Below are positions 25,936 through 33,928 of a stretch of DNA of 43,343 nucleotides, one piece after another. The notes under the pieces are model-generated. The model searched no databases, was not told the origin of the DNA, and saw nothing but the letters and a program-made list of their open reading frames with translations. Every line of letters starts with the position of its first letter. Positions within the stretch are counted from its first letter, which is position 1. Both the position numbers and the translations under genes were made by a program. Source of the stretch: Chloroflexi bacterium UBA5189 (GTDB lineage: Bacteria; Chloroflexota; Limnocylindria; Limnocylindrales; CSP1-4); assembly GCA_002413045.1 (NCBI GenBank), contig DHWF01000031.1, positions 276,360 to 319,702 of the forward strand, written 5' to 3'.

Positions 25936-25975
25936 CTGCGGGCGGGACCGCCGGGGCTGATCGTCCCGATCGGGA

Positions 25976-26161
25976 CTAGCCCTGCGGCGTCCGTGCGTTC
26001 TTCTTGCGCTTTGCTTCCTTGCGCTTCCGCTTCACGCTCGGCTTCTCGTAGTGCTCGCGACGGCGAGCCTCGGCGAGGATGCCCGACTGCTGGATCTTCT
26101 TGTTGAAGCGGCGCAGGGCGCTCTCGAACGTCTCGTTCTCACCCACTCGAACTTCTGCCAA
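25976..26161 (-). CDS. rpsU: 30S ribosomal protein S21
   Basis: 61 residues: AEVRVGENETFESALRRFNKKIQQSG and a very basic C-terminal tail (KRKRKEAKRKK). The TTG at 26161-26159 is chosen. AGGAGGTG (26178-26171) is its ribosome site, and the GTG within that sequence cannot serve as start and ribosome site at once; the TTG also gives the standard N-terminus. It heads the rpsU-yqeY-pgpH-ybeY-pth-mfd series. Confidence 0.95.
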   Translation of the reverse strand: MAEVRVGENETFESALRRFNKKIQQSGILAEARRREHYEKPSVKRKRKEAKRKKNARTPQG

Positions 26162-26249
26162 TCCGGGATTCACCTCCTCGGGCCGACGATCTCGTTCGCG
26201 CCAGGCACGCGGCCCGCGGCCTCGGCACGGCCCCTCGCAGGGCCGCCGG

Positions 26250-26278
26250 AGTGTATCCCCTCGTTTGCGCACTGTCAC
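26250..26278 (-). promoter_or_regulatory. Sigma-70-type promoter of the rpsU operon
   Basis: Minus strand: -35 GTGACA (26278-26273), 17 bp, -10 TACACT (26255-26250). Transcription would start near 26243, leaving a GC-rich leader of ~80 nt before the rpsU TTG. Spacing and both boxes fit the consensus well. Confidence 0.65.
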
Positions 26279-26347
26279 CGGTCGCAATGACCTTGCAATC
26301 GCCTTCGGCGTCTAGAGTCGCCGGCCGCGAAGGTATGCCCGTCACGG

Positions 26348-26412
26348 GCGAGCCTCGAGACGCCGCGAGGCTCGCAGGCTCCGATGGTGCTGGATGACAC
26401 CGTCCGTGTCAT
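26348..26412 (-). terminator. Two hairpins after the HTH-nuclease gene
   Basis: ATGACAC-CGTCC-GTGTCAT (26394-26412) overlaps the TAA stop of the HTH-nuclease gene. GCGAGCCTCG/CGAGGCTCGC (26348-26357 with 26366-26375, 8-nt loop) follows 18 bp later. Both are perfect stems without a U-tract. They probably mark the 3' end of that transcript and separate it from the rpsU promoter. Confidence 0.5.
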
Positions 26413-27224
26413 TACCGGCCCTCCGTGCGATCGACCGCCATGCACAACCGAGCCGTTGCCGCGAGACGCGCCTCCGCGCATTCATCCGACAGGTTTCCTG
26501 CACCTGCGCGGGCGGTTGACTCGACTTCTGCCGGCGGTGCTTCTCCTAACGCCACGCTGGGTGGAATCCGGCAGGAACCAGAGGCCCGAAATCGCCCCTC
26601 CGGATTGCCGAGCCAGCGCCGGACGTCGCGCCCCCGAACCGGAAGCGCCGCATCGAACAGCTCGTCGAAGCGCCGCACACGTTCGCGATTCGTGGTCGTG
26701 TCGCCGATGACGAGCAAGCGGCTCACCGTCGCCACATCCCACCCACGAGCCCGCGCGAGCTTCGGAGCGATGCGGACCTTCCGATCAAGCGGCGCGAGCG
26801 TCCCCTGGGCGTCCGGCACGACGGCCTTGATCTCGATCACGAGCAGCGAACGCGTGGAGGGGTGCCAGGCGAAGATGTCGATCGAGCCGCGATCGCCGAA
26901 CTCATTGAACGTGACCTCGAGCGCGACCTGCCACTCCGCCATTCGCAGGATCGGCAGGAAGCCGTCGATGATCGTCGCGTGACCCTCGTCAAGCAGTCGA
27001 TCGAGACCCTCGCCCTGCCATCGCACGCGGACATCTACATCGGCACCCAGGGCAACGCACAGCATCTCGATCCTGCGAATGTCTCCGGATCGTGCGAGCC
27101 CGCGCTCGACCTTCGACACGAATGACCGCGAACAACTGGCGCGCCGTGCTACATCGGCCTGCCGGAGGCCAAGACGCACGCGGATGGCGCGAAGGGAGCG
27201 GCCGATGCGCCCGGGATCGAACAT
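26412..27224 (-). CDS. XRE-type HTH protein with PD-(D/E)xK nuclease-like core
   Basis: 270 residues. Residues 6-62 are a lambda-repressor-like HTH (IGRSLRAIRVRLGLRQADVARRASCSRSFVSKVERG). Residues ~75-200 contain E103 (ALEVTF), D116 in GDRGSIDIFAW and E131-x-K133 in LLVIEIKAV, the spacing and strand pattern of a PD-(D/E)xK nuclease fold, followed by a helix and a VSRLLVIGD strand. The remaining ~70 residues are low-complexity. No partner methylase, toxin or antitoxin gene is adjacent. It may be a nuclease guided by sequence-specific binding, or a regulator with a dead nuclease fold. A downstream hairpin closes the unit. Confidence 0.65.
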   Translation of the reverse strand: MFDPGRIGRSLRAIRVRLGLRQADVARRASCSRSFVSKVERGLARSGDIRRIEMLCVALGADVDVRVRWQGEGLDRLLDEGHATIIDGFLPILRMAEWQVALEVTFNEFGDRGSIDIFAWHPSTRSLLVIEIKAVVPDAQGTLAPLDRKVRIAPKLARARGWDVATVSRLLVIGDTTTNRERVRRFDELFDAALPVRGRDVRRWLGNPEGRFRASGSCRIPPSVALGEAPPAEVESTARAGAGNLSDECAEARLAATARLCMAVDRTEGR

Positions 27225-27259
27225 CCCGCGAACGATGGCCGCGGTTCCTTATCTCCGGA

Positions 27260-28138
27260 TCACCTAGCCGCGTCCTGGAGCTCGCCGACCACGTCCGTCC
27301 ACGGAAGCGCAATGGAGCCGTGCCCGGCATCGTCGAGGAAGACGCCGCGGGACCCCGGGATCGTTGCCGCCAGCCAGCGTCCCTGCTCGATCGACACGAG
27401 ACGGTCGAGTGCTCCCTGGCGAACGACCACCGGGACGCGAATGTCCGCGACACGGAAGCCCCAGTCGCGGACCTGCGCGAGGTTGTCGTCCAGGAAGCCC
27501 GCGTACCCGTGCGACACGGCGCGGCGCATCGAGCGCACGAGGTCGCGATCGACGTTCGCCTCCACGTCGTAGGCACGACCGCGCTCGTCGAGCGGTCCGC
27601 CGATGGCCTTGAGCTTGTGGATGGTGATCCGGCCGAAGAAACCGACGGCTTGCTCGAAGTCCGGCAATAGCGTTGCCATGTCGCCCTTCGCGACGTCCTC
27701 CCACTCCTTGTGCTGCTCCGGCGAGTGGAAGGTCTGCCACGCGGCGCCCGATTCCGTCCGCGGAGCCGTGCCGGCCAACGTCATACACGCCCGAACACGA
27801 TCGCCGAGCAGCGCAGCGCATGCGAGCGCGACGGGTCCGCCGCCCGACCAGCCGAGCACGAGGAACCGCGCATAGCCGAGGCGGTCGGCGAGGGCCGCGG
27901 TGATGGCGGCCTCGTCCGCGACGGTTCGGCCCTCGCGTCGCGTCGACGTGCCGTAGCCGCCGCGCGAGTAGCTGGCGACTCGGATCCCCGCGGCGGTGGC
28001 CGCCCTGATCAGCCCCGCCCACCGGACGGCGGCCGACGGCGTACCGACGTGGAAGACGAGGAGGTCGCGCGCGTCCTCGGGTCCGTCGACGACGTATTCG
28101 ACGAACCCCTCCGCCAGTCGGAGCCGGCGATAACCCAT
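27260..28138 (-). CDS. Alpha/beta hydrolase
   Basis: 292 residues. Core elements: RVASYSRGGYGTST, nucleophile elbow LVLGWSGGGPVAL, acid Asp in ALDRLVS, and catalytic His in DDAGHGSIAL. Start ATG 28138 gives a normal N-terminus (MGYRRLRLAEGFVEYVVDG). The first glycine-rich strand LLVFHVGTPSAA replaces the usual HGxP oxyanion motif with HVGTP. Substrate unknown. It is divergent from the acyl-CoA ligase with ~48 bp between starts. Confidence 0.85.
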   Translation of the reverse strand: MGYRRLRLAEGFVEYVVDGPEDARDLLVFHVGTPSAAVRWAGLIRAATAAGIRVASYSRGGYGTSTRREGRTVADEAAITAALADRLGYARFLVLGWSGGGPVALACAALLGDRVRACMTLAGTAPRTESGAAWQTFHSPEQHKEWEDVAKGDMATLLPDFEQAVGFFGRITIHKLKAIGGPLDERGRAYDVEANVDRDLVRSMRRAVSHGYAGFLDDNLAQVRDWGFRVADIRVPVVVRQGALDRLVSIEQGRWLAATIPGSRGVFLDDAGHGSIALPWTDVVGELQDAAR

Positions 28139-28173
28139 CGGCCGATTGTGACGCCACGGCGCACCTAGCGTCG

Positions 28174-28179
28174 TAGGCT
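28174..28179 (+). promoter_or_regulatory. -10 hexamer TAGGCT, probable leaderless promoter
   Basis: TAGGCT ends 7 nt before ATG 28187 of the acyl-CoA ligase. The identical hexamer occupies the same position before three other genes in the window (starts at 37229 minus, 42289 plus and, at a longer distance, 42243 minus). Confidence 0.5.
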
Positions 28180-28186
28180 TCGAGTG

Positions 28187-29854
28187 ATGGAGACCCTGCT
28201 CGACCTCGTTGACGATGCGGTGGCGAGATTCGGCGATCGGCCGGCCCTCGCCATTCGACGCGAGGACGGCACATCCGAGAGCTGGACGTACCGAGAGCTG
28301 GACTGGCACGCGCGCGCGGCCGCGTTCCGACTGCGGGCGCTTGGGCTGCAGCCCGGTGACAGGCTCCTGACCTGGTCGCCGTCCGCGCCGGAGCTGCCGG
28401 CGACGTACCTCGGTGCCATGCGCGCGGGCCTAGTCCTGGTCCCGCTCGACCTCCGGATGTCGCGCGAGGCGATCGCGGGAATCGTGCGCAGCTCCGGCGC
28501 GACGCGGCTGATCATCGGGACCGGCCACGACGCACCGGATCCGGCCGAGTTCGGCCTGCGCGACTTCGCGACGACGACCGTCGACGCGATCGGCGGGTCG
28601 CCCAATGGCGACGCAGCCCTCCCGCCGGATTGGGAGGCGCAGGTCGCGGCCTGGCCGCGCCCGGAGCCCGGCGACCTCGTCGAGCTGATCTTCACCTCCG
28701 GCACGACCGGCACGCCGAAGGGCGTGATGCTCGCCCACGACAACCTGCTCGCCGGCAACCAGACATTCCACCGGATCATCCCGCCCATGGAGCACCGGAT
28801 CGTGTCGCTCCTGCCGCTGTCGCACCTGCTCGAGCAGGCGGTCGGGCTGTACTACGCGCTCTCCGTCGGGGCGAGCGTGCTGTACGTCCGGAGCCGCAAC
28901 CCGCGGGTGATCTTCGATGCGCTGCGCGACCACCGGGTGACCTCGATGGTCGTCGTGCCCCAGGTGCTCGACCTGTTCTGGAGCGCCATCGAGCGCGAGG
29001 TCGAGAAGACGGGACGAACGGCTGCCTTCGCCCGCCTTCGGTCGATCGCCCGGCGCCTCCCGATGCGGGCCCGTCGGCTGATCTTTCGGCGCGTGCACGC
29101 CCAGCTCGGCGGTTCGTTCCGGATCTTCGTCTCGGCCGGTGCCTTCCTGCCGCCCGCCCTCCAGCAGGCGTGGGAGGACATGGGCGTCACGGTGCTCCAG
29201 GGCTATGGCGCCACCGAGACCGGAACCGGTTCCTGCACGACCCTCCAGGACCACGGGCTCGGTACGGTCGGACGGCCGCCCGAAGGCATCGAGATGCGGA
29301 TCGTCGACGATGGCGAGATCCAGTTCCGCGGACCAACGCTGTTCAAGGGCTATTGGCAGGCGCCCGAGCTGACCGCCGCCGCGTTCACCGACGACGGCTG
29401 GTACAAGACCGGCGACATCGGCCACTTCGATAGCGCCGGGCGCCTGATCCTGTCCGGCCGCAAGAAGGACATCATCGTGCTGCCCAACGGGTTCAACGTG
29501 TACCCGGAGGACCTCGAGAACGCGCTGCGGATCGCCGGCCTGCGCGATTCGGTCGTGCTCGAGACGCGGCCCGGCCGGATCGAAGCGGTGCTGCTGCCGC
29601 CGTCGAGCGGCCCGATCCGCCAGCCCGATCAGGCGCTCGGCTTCGATCCGGCGACGCCACCAGCCGATGTGCGCATCCAGATCGATGCCGCGGTCAAGGC
29701 GGCCAACGGAACGCTCGGGCCGAACCAGCGCATCGTCGGCTGGCGCCTGTGGCACGAAGCGGACTTCCCGCGCACGCACACGCTCAAAGTCAAGCGCGAC
29801 CAAGTCCGAGCCTGGGCCGCCGTGGAGGCGCCGCTCCCGGTCGCCGCGGGCTGA
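28187..29854 (+). CDS. AMP-forming acyl-CoA synthetase (fatty-acid-CoA ligase family)
   Basis: 555 residues. Adenylate-forming enzyme; activates a carboxylate with ATP to acyl-AMP and transfers it to CoA. Motifs: P-loop LIFTSGTTGTPKGVMLAH, LPLSHLLEQ, VLQGYGATETGTGS, the hinge GWYKTGDIGHFDSAGRLILSGRKKDIIVLPNGFNVYPEDLE, and the C-terminal lysine region HTLKVKRDQV. The long-chain type is suggested by the FRIFVSAGAFLPP loop. ATG 28187 is preferred to GTG 28184. It stands alone, divergent from a hydrolase. Confidence 0.92.
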   Translation: METLLDLVDDAVARFGDRPALAIRREDGTSESWTYRELDWHARAAAFRLRALGLQPGDRLLTWSPSAPELPATYLGAMRAGLVLVPLDLRMSREAIAGIVRSSGATRLIIGTGHDAPDPAEFGLRDFATTTVDAIGGSPNGDAALPPDWEAQVAAWPRPEPGDLVELIFTSGTTGTPKGVMLAHDNLLAGNQTFHRIIPPMEHRIVSLLPLSHLLEQAVGLYYALSVGASVLYVRSRNPRVIFDALRDHRVTSMVVVPQVLDLFWSAIEREVEKTGRTAAFARLRSIARRLPMRARRLIFRRVHAQLGGSFRIFVSAGAFLPPALQQAWEDMGVTVLQGYGATETGTGSCTTLQDHGLGTVGRPPEGIEMRIVDDGEIQFRGPTLFKGYWQAPELTAAAFTDDGWYKTGDIGHFDSAGRLILSGRKKDIIVLPNGFNVYPEDLENALRIAGLRDSVVLETRPGRIEAVLLPPSSGPIRQPDQALGFDPATPPADVRIQIDAAVKAANGTLGPNQRIVGWRLWHEADFPRTHTLKVKRDQVRAWAAVEAPLPVAAG

Positions 29855-29869
29855 CCGTTCGACTCGGGG

Positions 29870-30400
29870 TCAGCTCGGGACCTGGATCCCCGTTCCGATC
29901 TGCCCGAGCGCGTCCTCGATCAAGTGCGTGTGGGCATCGGGAGCATTGTCCGGCGACCAGGTGAAGAAGATCACCGTCGAGCCCTCGACGCGCAGCACGA
30001 AGTGCGAGCCCGCGACAAAGTCGATCTTGCCGACGCCGGTCCCGAAGTAGGCAGCGGAGTCAGCGGCAGCGGCGAGGGCAGTCGCGTTGTCGGGGAGCGC
30101 GTAGATCACGATGAATCCGTGGTCCGGATCGTCCGGGAGCGTCACCTGGAGGACCGAGCGCGGCGTCGCGGCGAGCAGCGGGCCCTCCCGGGGCACGAAC
30201 GGCCGAATCGTGACGGCGGCTTGGAGCCCGACCGAGGCAAGCGCTCCGATGACCTCCTGCGCCGTCGCATCCGTGGCGGCACCGACCGGCCCCGGCGTGG
30301 AGCCGAGTGGGGGGAACGTGGCGTGGTTCGGGCCGGCACAGCCGGTCGCGACCACGAGTGCGAGCGTGGCCGCGGCGAGCGGCCGGACGCCGGACCTCAT
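29870..30400 (-). CDS. Lipoprotein, unknown function
   Basis: 176 residues. Signal peptide MRSGVRPLAAATLALVVATGC with lipobox ATGC (Cys21). The mature part begins with a Pro/Gly-rich linker and then a compact alpha/beta region (AQEVIGALASVGLQAAVTIRPF, FIVIYALPDNATALAAAADSAAYFGTGVG, HFVLRVEGSTVIFFTWSP). The ATG overlaps the stop of the HIT gene (ATGA), so it is translated from the dnaJ-prmA-HIT transcript. I recognise no family. Confidence 0.75.
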   Translation of the reverse strand: MRSGVRPLAAATLALVVATGCAGPNHATFPPLGSTPGPVGAATDATAQEVIGALASVGLQAAVTIRPFVPREGPLLAATPRSVLQVTLPDDPDHGFIVIYALPDNATALAAAADSAAYFGTGVGKIDFVAGSHFVLRVEGSTVIFFTWSPDNAPDAHTHLIEDALGQIGTGIQVPS

Positions 30401-30765
30401 CCCGGGGGCCAGGTGAACGGCCGGCCCCCCATCAGGTGGAAGTGGAGATGGTCGACGCTCTGGCCGCCCCACGTCCCCACGTTGGTCACGACCCGATAGC
30501 CACCCTTCGCGATCCCGGCGGCCCGGGCGACCTCCGCGGCGACCGCGAAGAGGTGCCCGACGAGCGGCGCATCGGCATCCGTCAGCTCCGCCGCCGAGGC
30601 GATGTGGTCGCGCGGCATCAGCAGGATGTGGGTCGGCGCCTTGGGCGCGATGTCCTGGATCGCCAGCACCGTGTCGTCCTCGGCGATGCGCGTGGCGGGA
30701 ATCTCCCCGGCCACGATGCGGCAGAACAGGCAGCTGGGGTCGCGCCGCAGCTCCAGGGCGCTCAC
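30397..30765 (-). CDS. HIT-family (histidine triad) hydrolase
   Basis: 122 residues. Zinc-type N-terminus SCLFCRIVAGEIPATRIAEDD, ILLMPRDHI, and the triad segment QSVDHLHFHLMGGRPFTWPPG (HxHxH) identify an HINT-like purine nucleoside phosphoramidase. GTG 30765 overlaps the TGA (30764-30762) of an upstream reading frame (GTGA), pointing to coupling with that broken small ORF. Confidence 0.93.
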   Translation of the reverse strand: MSALELRRDPSCLFCRIVAGEIPATRIAEDDTVLAIQDIAPKAPTHILLMPRDHIASAAELTDADAPLVGHLFAVAAEVARAAGIAKGGYRVVTNVGTWGGQSVDHLHFHLMGGRPFTWPPG

Positions 30766-30892
30766 CAGAGCATCGGCTTCGTGCTCATCAGGAACCCGAC
30801 GGTACCGACGAGCCGGGCCATGACATACGAGACGTAGCCATCGCGAGCGCGATGTGCGCGACCAGAATCAGGGGCAGCAGCTCGTGGGGCAT
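30762..30892 (-). pseudogene. Small membrane-protein ORF apparently split by a frameshift
   Basis: From ATG 30892 the frame encodes MPHELLPLILVAHIALA, a hydrophobic helix with G/C-rich third positions, but then degenerates and stops at 30790-30788. A second frame picks up good codon use with GYVSYVMARLVGTVGFLMST followed by KPMLW and a TGA that overlaps the HIT start as GTGA. Joined by a one-step frame change near 30840 they would make a ~42-residue membrane protein. Causes could be decay, a sequencing indel or programmed frameshifting. Confidence 0.4.
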
Positions 30893-30935
30893 CGCTCGGG
30901 ATTGTAGGTGCGACGCCGGACGCGGCCCGCAGGCC

Positions 30936-31913
30936 TCAAGTCGCGCGAACGGCAACGAGCGCGACCCAGTCGGTCTCGTCGTAGCGCTTCGTGATGCGGA
31001 GCCCGGCCACCTCGAGCGCGACGCGCACCTCCGGCTCGCGGTCGATGAAGATGCCCGACGCGATCAGTGTGCCCCCAGGGACGAGCTCGTCGGCGAGCGT
31101 CACCGCGTGCTCGATCAGAACGCCCGCGATGAGATTCGCCAGGACCGTGTCGAACGGGCCTTCTTCGCTCGGGATGGTGCCGTCGCGGGCGCGAACCCGC
31201 TTCCCGACCCGGTTGTGCTTCGCGTTGGCGATGGTCGCCTCGACGGCGATCGGGTCGATGTCCACCCCGACGGCGCGCGTCGCACCCAGCTTGACCGCGG
31301 CGATCGACAGGATCCCCGAGCCGCAGCCGACGTCCAGCGCTCGCCCGAGCGGCTCGTGCTCCGCGTGCTCCTCGATGGCGAGCAGGCACAGGCGCGTGGT
31401 CGGGTGCAGGCCTGTGCCGAACGCCATCCCGGGGTCGAGATCGATGACCACCTCGTCGCCGGCGCGCGCGTGGCGACGCCAGCTCGGCTTGATCACCAGC
31501 CGGCGCCCGATCCGCAGGACGTGGAAGTGCTCCTTCCAGGCCTCCGCCCAGTCCGACTCGGCGACGAGCCTGGTCCGGACCTCGCCGATCGGGCGCAGCC
31601 CGAATGCCTGCAGATGGCCGAGCGCCTCGCTCACGATCGCGACGGCTCGTTTGGCTGCCGCTGGATCGCGGGCGGGCACGTGCGCGCGAATCGTCGCTGG
31701 CCGGGCAGGGTCGATGCGCGCGCCGAGTCCGTCCTCGATCAGCTCGAACCCGGGCTCGACGCTGGTCCCGCCGGGCGCCACGCGGGCGAGGATCTCGCTG
31801 ACCGCCTCGACCGCCTCGTTGTCCGCCTCCACGGACAGCTCGAGCCACTGCCCACCGCTGCCGCCCGGATTCGCGTGGTAGCCGGGTGCCGCCTTCGGTC
31901 GCTGGCGCGCCAC
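30936..31913 (-). CDS. prmA: Ribosomal protein L11 methyltransferase
   Basis: 325 residues. N-terminal substrate-recognition domain (WLELSVEADNEAVEAVSEIL) followed by the SAM-dependent methyltransferase: DPGMAFGTGLHPTTRLCL (family signature), motif I ALDVGCGSGILSIAAVKLGA, VGVDIDPIAV, and DTVLANLIAGVLIE (NxIA). GTG 31913 overlaps the dnaJ TAG by one base (TAGTG); no ribosome site, so coupling is likely. dnaJ-prmA order is common in many bacteria. Confidence 0.95.
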   Translation of the reverse strand: MARQRPKAAPGYHANPGGSGGQWLELSVEADNEAVEAVSEILARVAPGGTSVEPGFELIEDGLGARIDPARPATIRAHVPARDPAAAKRAVAIVSEALGHLQAFGLRPIGEVRTRLVAESDWAEAWKEHFHVLRIGRRLVIKPSWRRHARAGDEVVIDLDPGMAFGTGLHPTTRLCLLAIEEHAEHEPLGRALDVGCGSGILSIAAVKLGATRAVGVDIDPIAVEATIANAKHNRVGKRVRARDGTIPSEEGPFDTVLANLIAGVLIEHAVTLADELVPGGTLIASGIFIDREPEVRVALEVAGLRITKRYDETDWVALVAVRAT

Positions 31914-33010
31914 TAGGCGAGCTTGTCCCGCACCCGGTCGAGGAGGCCCGCATCGCTGACCGGCTCGCCGGACGCCTTCGCGTACGCCTCGAGCGCCTCG
32001 CGCTGCGTCTTCGTGAGCCGATGTGGCACCGCGACGTCGACGATCACGTGCAGGTCGCCGCGCTGGCCGGGGCGCCGCAGGTGTGGCACGCCCTTGCCGC
32101 GCAGCCGGATCTCGGTCCCGGGCTGGGTGCCCGACTTCACCTCGACCGGCTCCTCGCCGTCGACGGTGGGCACGCTGATCGTCGTGCCGAGCGCCGCCTG
32201 CGCCAGCCCGACGCTGGCCTCGTAGAAGAGCTCCGTGCCCTCCCGCTTGAGGCTCGGATGCGGTGTCACGTGCACCGCCACGTAGAGCGAGCCCGCCGGA
32301 CCGCCCCGAGGCCCGGCCTCGCCCTCGTTGGAGAGGCGGATCTGGTGGCCCTCGTCGATGCCCGGCGGGATCGTCACCTGGAGCGTCCGCTTGCGCTCGA
32401 CGCGGCCCTCGCCGCGGCACGTCTCGCAGGGTGTCTCGACGATCCGCCCGTCGCCCTTGCAGCGGGGGCACGTCGTGACGTTGATCATCTGGCCGAGCAT
32501 CGTCTGGCGCACGCCGCGGATCTCGCCGCGGCCGTTGCACTGCGGGCAGGTGATCGGCTGGGTACCCGGCTGGGCGCCGTTGCCGCCGCACGTCTCGCAC
32601 GGCGCGAGGACCGGGAACTCGACCTCCTTCACCGTGCCGAGGATCGCCTCCTCGAACGTGATCCGGAGGTCGTAGCGGAGGTCCGAGCCGGCCGCCGGCC
32701 GCCCGCGCCGCCCGGTCCCAGCGGCCGCCGCCCCGAAGAACGCGTCGAAGATGTCCGCGAATCCGCCGTAGGCGGCGCCCGGTCCCGCCTCGGCGCCGAC
32801 CGTCCCGAACAGGTCGTAGCGCTGGCGGCGCTCCGGGTCGGAGAGGACCTGGTACGCCTCGTTGATCGCCTTGAACCTGATCGCGGCCTCGGCCTCCGCG
32901 TTGACGTCCGGATGCCACTGCTGGGCAAGCTTCCGGTAGGCCTTCTTGATCTCGGCGTCGGACGCGGCGCGCGCGACGCCCAGGACCTCGTAGTAATCGC
33001 CGATTGCCAT
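31913..33010 (-). CDS. dnaJ: Chaperone DnaJ
   Basis: 365 residues. J domain with DYYEVLGVARAASDAEIKKAYRKLA and HPD at 33-35, short Gly/Phe region (~75-105), zinc domain with four repeats CETCGGNG, CPQCNGRG, CPRCKGDG and CETCRGEG, then the substrate-binding C-domain. It stimulates DnaK, whose gene end lies at 42778-43343, about 10 kb away rather than adjacent. ATG 33010 is 33 bp from the divergent deacetylase start. Confidence 0.97.
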   Translation of the reverse strand: MAIGDYYEVLGVARAASDAEIKKAYRKLAQQWHPDVNAEAEAAIRFKAINEAYQVLSDPERRQRYDLFGTVGAEAGPGAAYGGFADIFDAFFGAAAAGTGRRGRPAAGSDLRYDLRITFEEAILGTVKEVEFPVLAPCETCGGNGAQPGTQPITCPQCNGRGEIRGVRQTMLGQMINVTTCPRCKGDGRIVETPCETCRGEGRVERKRTLQVTIPPGIDEGHQIRLSNEGEAGPRGGPAGSLYVAVHVTPHPSLKREGTELFYEASVGLAQAALGTTISVPTVDGEEPVEVKSGTQPGTEIRLRGKGVPHLRRPGQRGDLHVIVDVAVPHRLTKTQREALEAYAKASGEPVSDAGLLDRVRDKLA

Positions 33011-33030
33011 CGATCGGAAGAATACGGGGC

Positions 33031-33036
33031 TACCAT
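33031..33036 (+). promoter_or_regulatory. -10 hexamer TACCAT, probable leaderless promoter
   Basis: TACCAT fits TAnnnT and ends 7 nt before GTG 33044 of the deacetylase. The whole intergenic space to dnaJ is only 33 bp, so a leader with a ribosome site is not possible. Confidence 0.5.
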
Positions 33037-33043
33037 CTGGGCC

Positions 33044-33928
33044 GTGCCCGAGCCTCGCCTGACGGTCGCCCTGACGTTCGACAGCGACGCGGTCTCCGAC
33101 GGCATCCGCCGCGGCGATTCGCCGGTGAAGCTGTCGCATGGCGAGTTTGGGCCGCGGGTCGCGGTGCCGCGGATCCTGGAGCTCCTCGAGCGTGAGCGGA
33201 TCCCGACGACCTGGTTCGTGCCGGGGCACACGCTCGTGACCTTCGCCGACAACACCGACGCGATCCTCGGTGGCGGCCACGAGCTCGCCTGTCACGGCTG
33301 GTATCACGAGGACCTCTCGGAGCTCGCCGGCAAAGCCCAGCGCAAGATCCTCGAGCGCTGGGTCGAGGCGGCGACCCAGCGGACCGGCGTCGCACCGAAG
33401 GGCTTCCGGGCGCCGTACTGGGCGCTCGGCAAGAAGACGCTCGAGCTCGTGCTCAAGGCGGGTTTCAGCTACGACTCGTCGCTCATGGCCGACGACTACC
33501 GGCCCTACCACGTCCGGCTCGACGACCGGCACTCGATGGCGAAGGGCTCCACCTTCGGGTCCGAGAGCGCCCTGATCGAGGTGCCGATCTACTGGGCGCT
33601 CGACGACTGGCCGCATTTCGAGCCCGGTCCCGGGCGCGACGGGCTGTCCGCGCCGTCCAAGGTGCTCGAGATCTGGCTCGGCGAGCTTCGCTACGCCTAT
33701 GCCCACGCACCGGGCGGGCTGCTGACGCTGACGATGCATCCCGAGTGCATCGGCCGGGGCCACCGGATGGCGATCGTCGAGCGGTTCATCGCCGAGGCGA
33801 CGGCGCTCGAGGGCGTCGTGTTCGCCCGGCTCGACACGTACCTGGAGGCGTGGGGCCGGTCCTCGACCGCCGCGAGCGCCGTCGATCCAGCGGCGAGCGC
33901 CACCGAGCCAGAGGCGAGCTCCGCCTAG
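33044..33928 (+). CDS. Polysaccharide deacetylase family protein
   Basis: 294 residues, NodB-homology domain: VALTFDSDAVSD (catalytic and metal Asp), IPTTWFVPGHTL, the metal pair in ELACHGWYHED, GFRAPYWALGKKTLELV, and LTMHPECIGRG. There is no signal peptide, so it would act in the cytosol on a sugar or an imide-like substrate; the cytosolic type with FDSD includes amidase-like members. GTG 33044 follows a -10 box directly. The tail is Ala/Ser/Glu rich. It ends sharing CTAG with the UDG gene. Confidence 0.85.
   Translation: MPEPRLTVALTFDSDAVSDGIRRGDSPVKLSHGEFGPRVAVPRILELLERERIPTTWFVPGHTLVTFADNTDAILGGGHELACHGWYHEDLSELAGKAQRKILERWVEAATQRTGVAPKGFRAPYWALGKKTLELVLKAGFSYDSSLMADDYRPYHVRLDDRHSMAKGSTFGSESALIEVPIYWALDDWPHFEPGPGRDGLSAPSKVLEIWLGELRYAYAHAPGGLLTLTMHPECIGRGHRMAIVERFIAEATALEGVVFARLDTYLEAWGRSSTAASAVDPAASATEPEASSA

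Noticed and set aside
26171..26173. GTG as start of rpsU
   Set aside because: It lies inside the AGGAGGTG ribosome site itself; the TTG 10 nt further on gives the standard S21 N-terminus.
29855..29869. Terminator between the acyl-CoA ligase and the convergent lipoprotein gene
   Set aside because: Only 15 bases, with no stem and no T tract.
31914..32918. 660-codon prmA frame continuing into dnaJ
   Set aside because: The part beyond 31913 is a Gly/Arg-rich shadow of dnaJ; GTG 31913 overlapping the dnaJ stop is the natural start.
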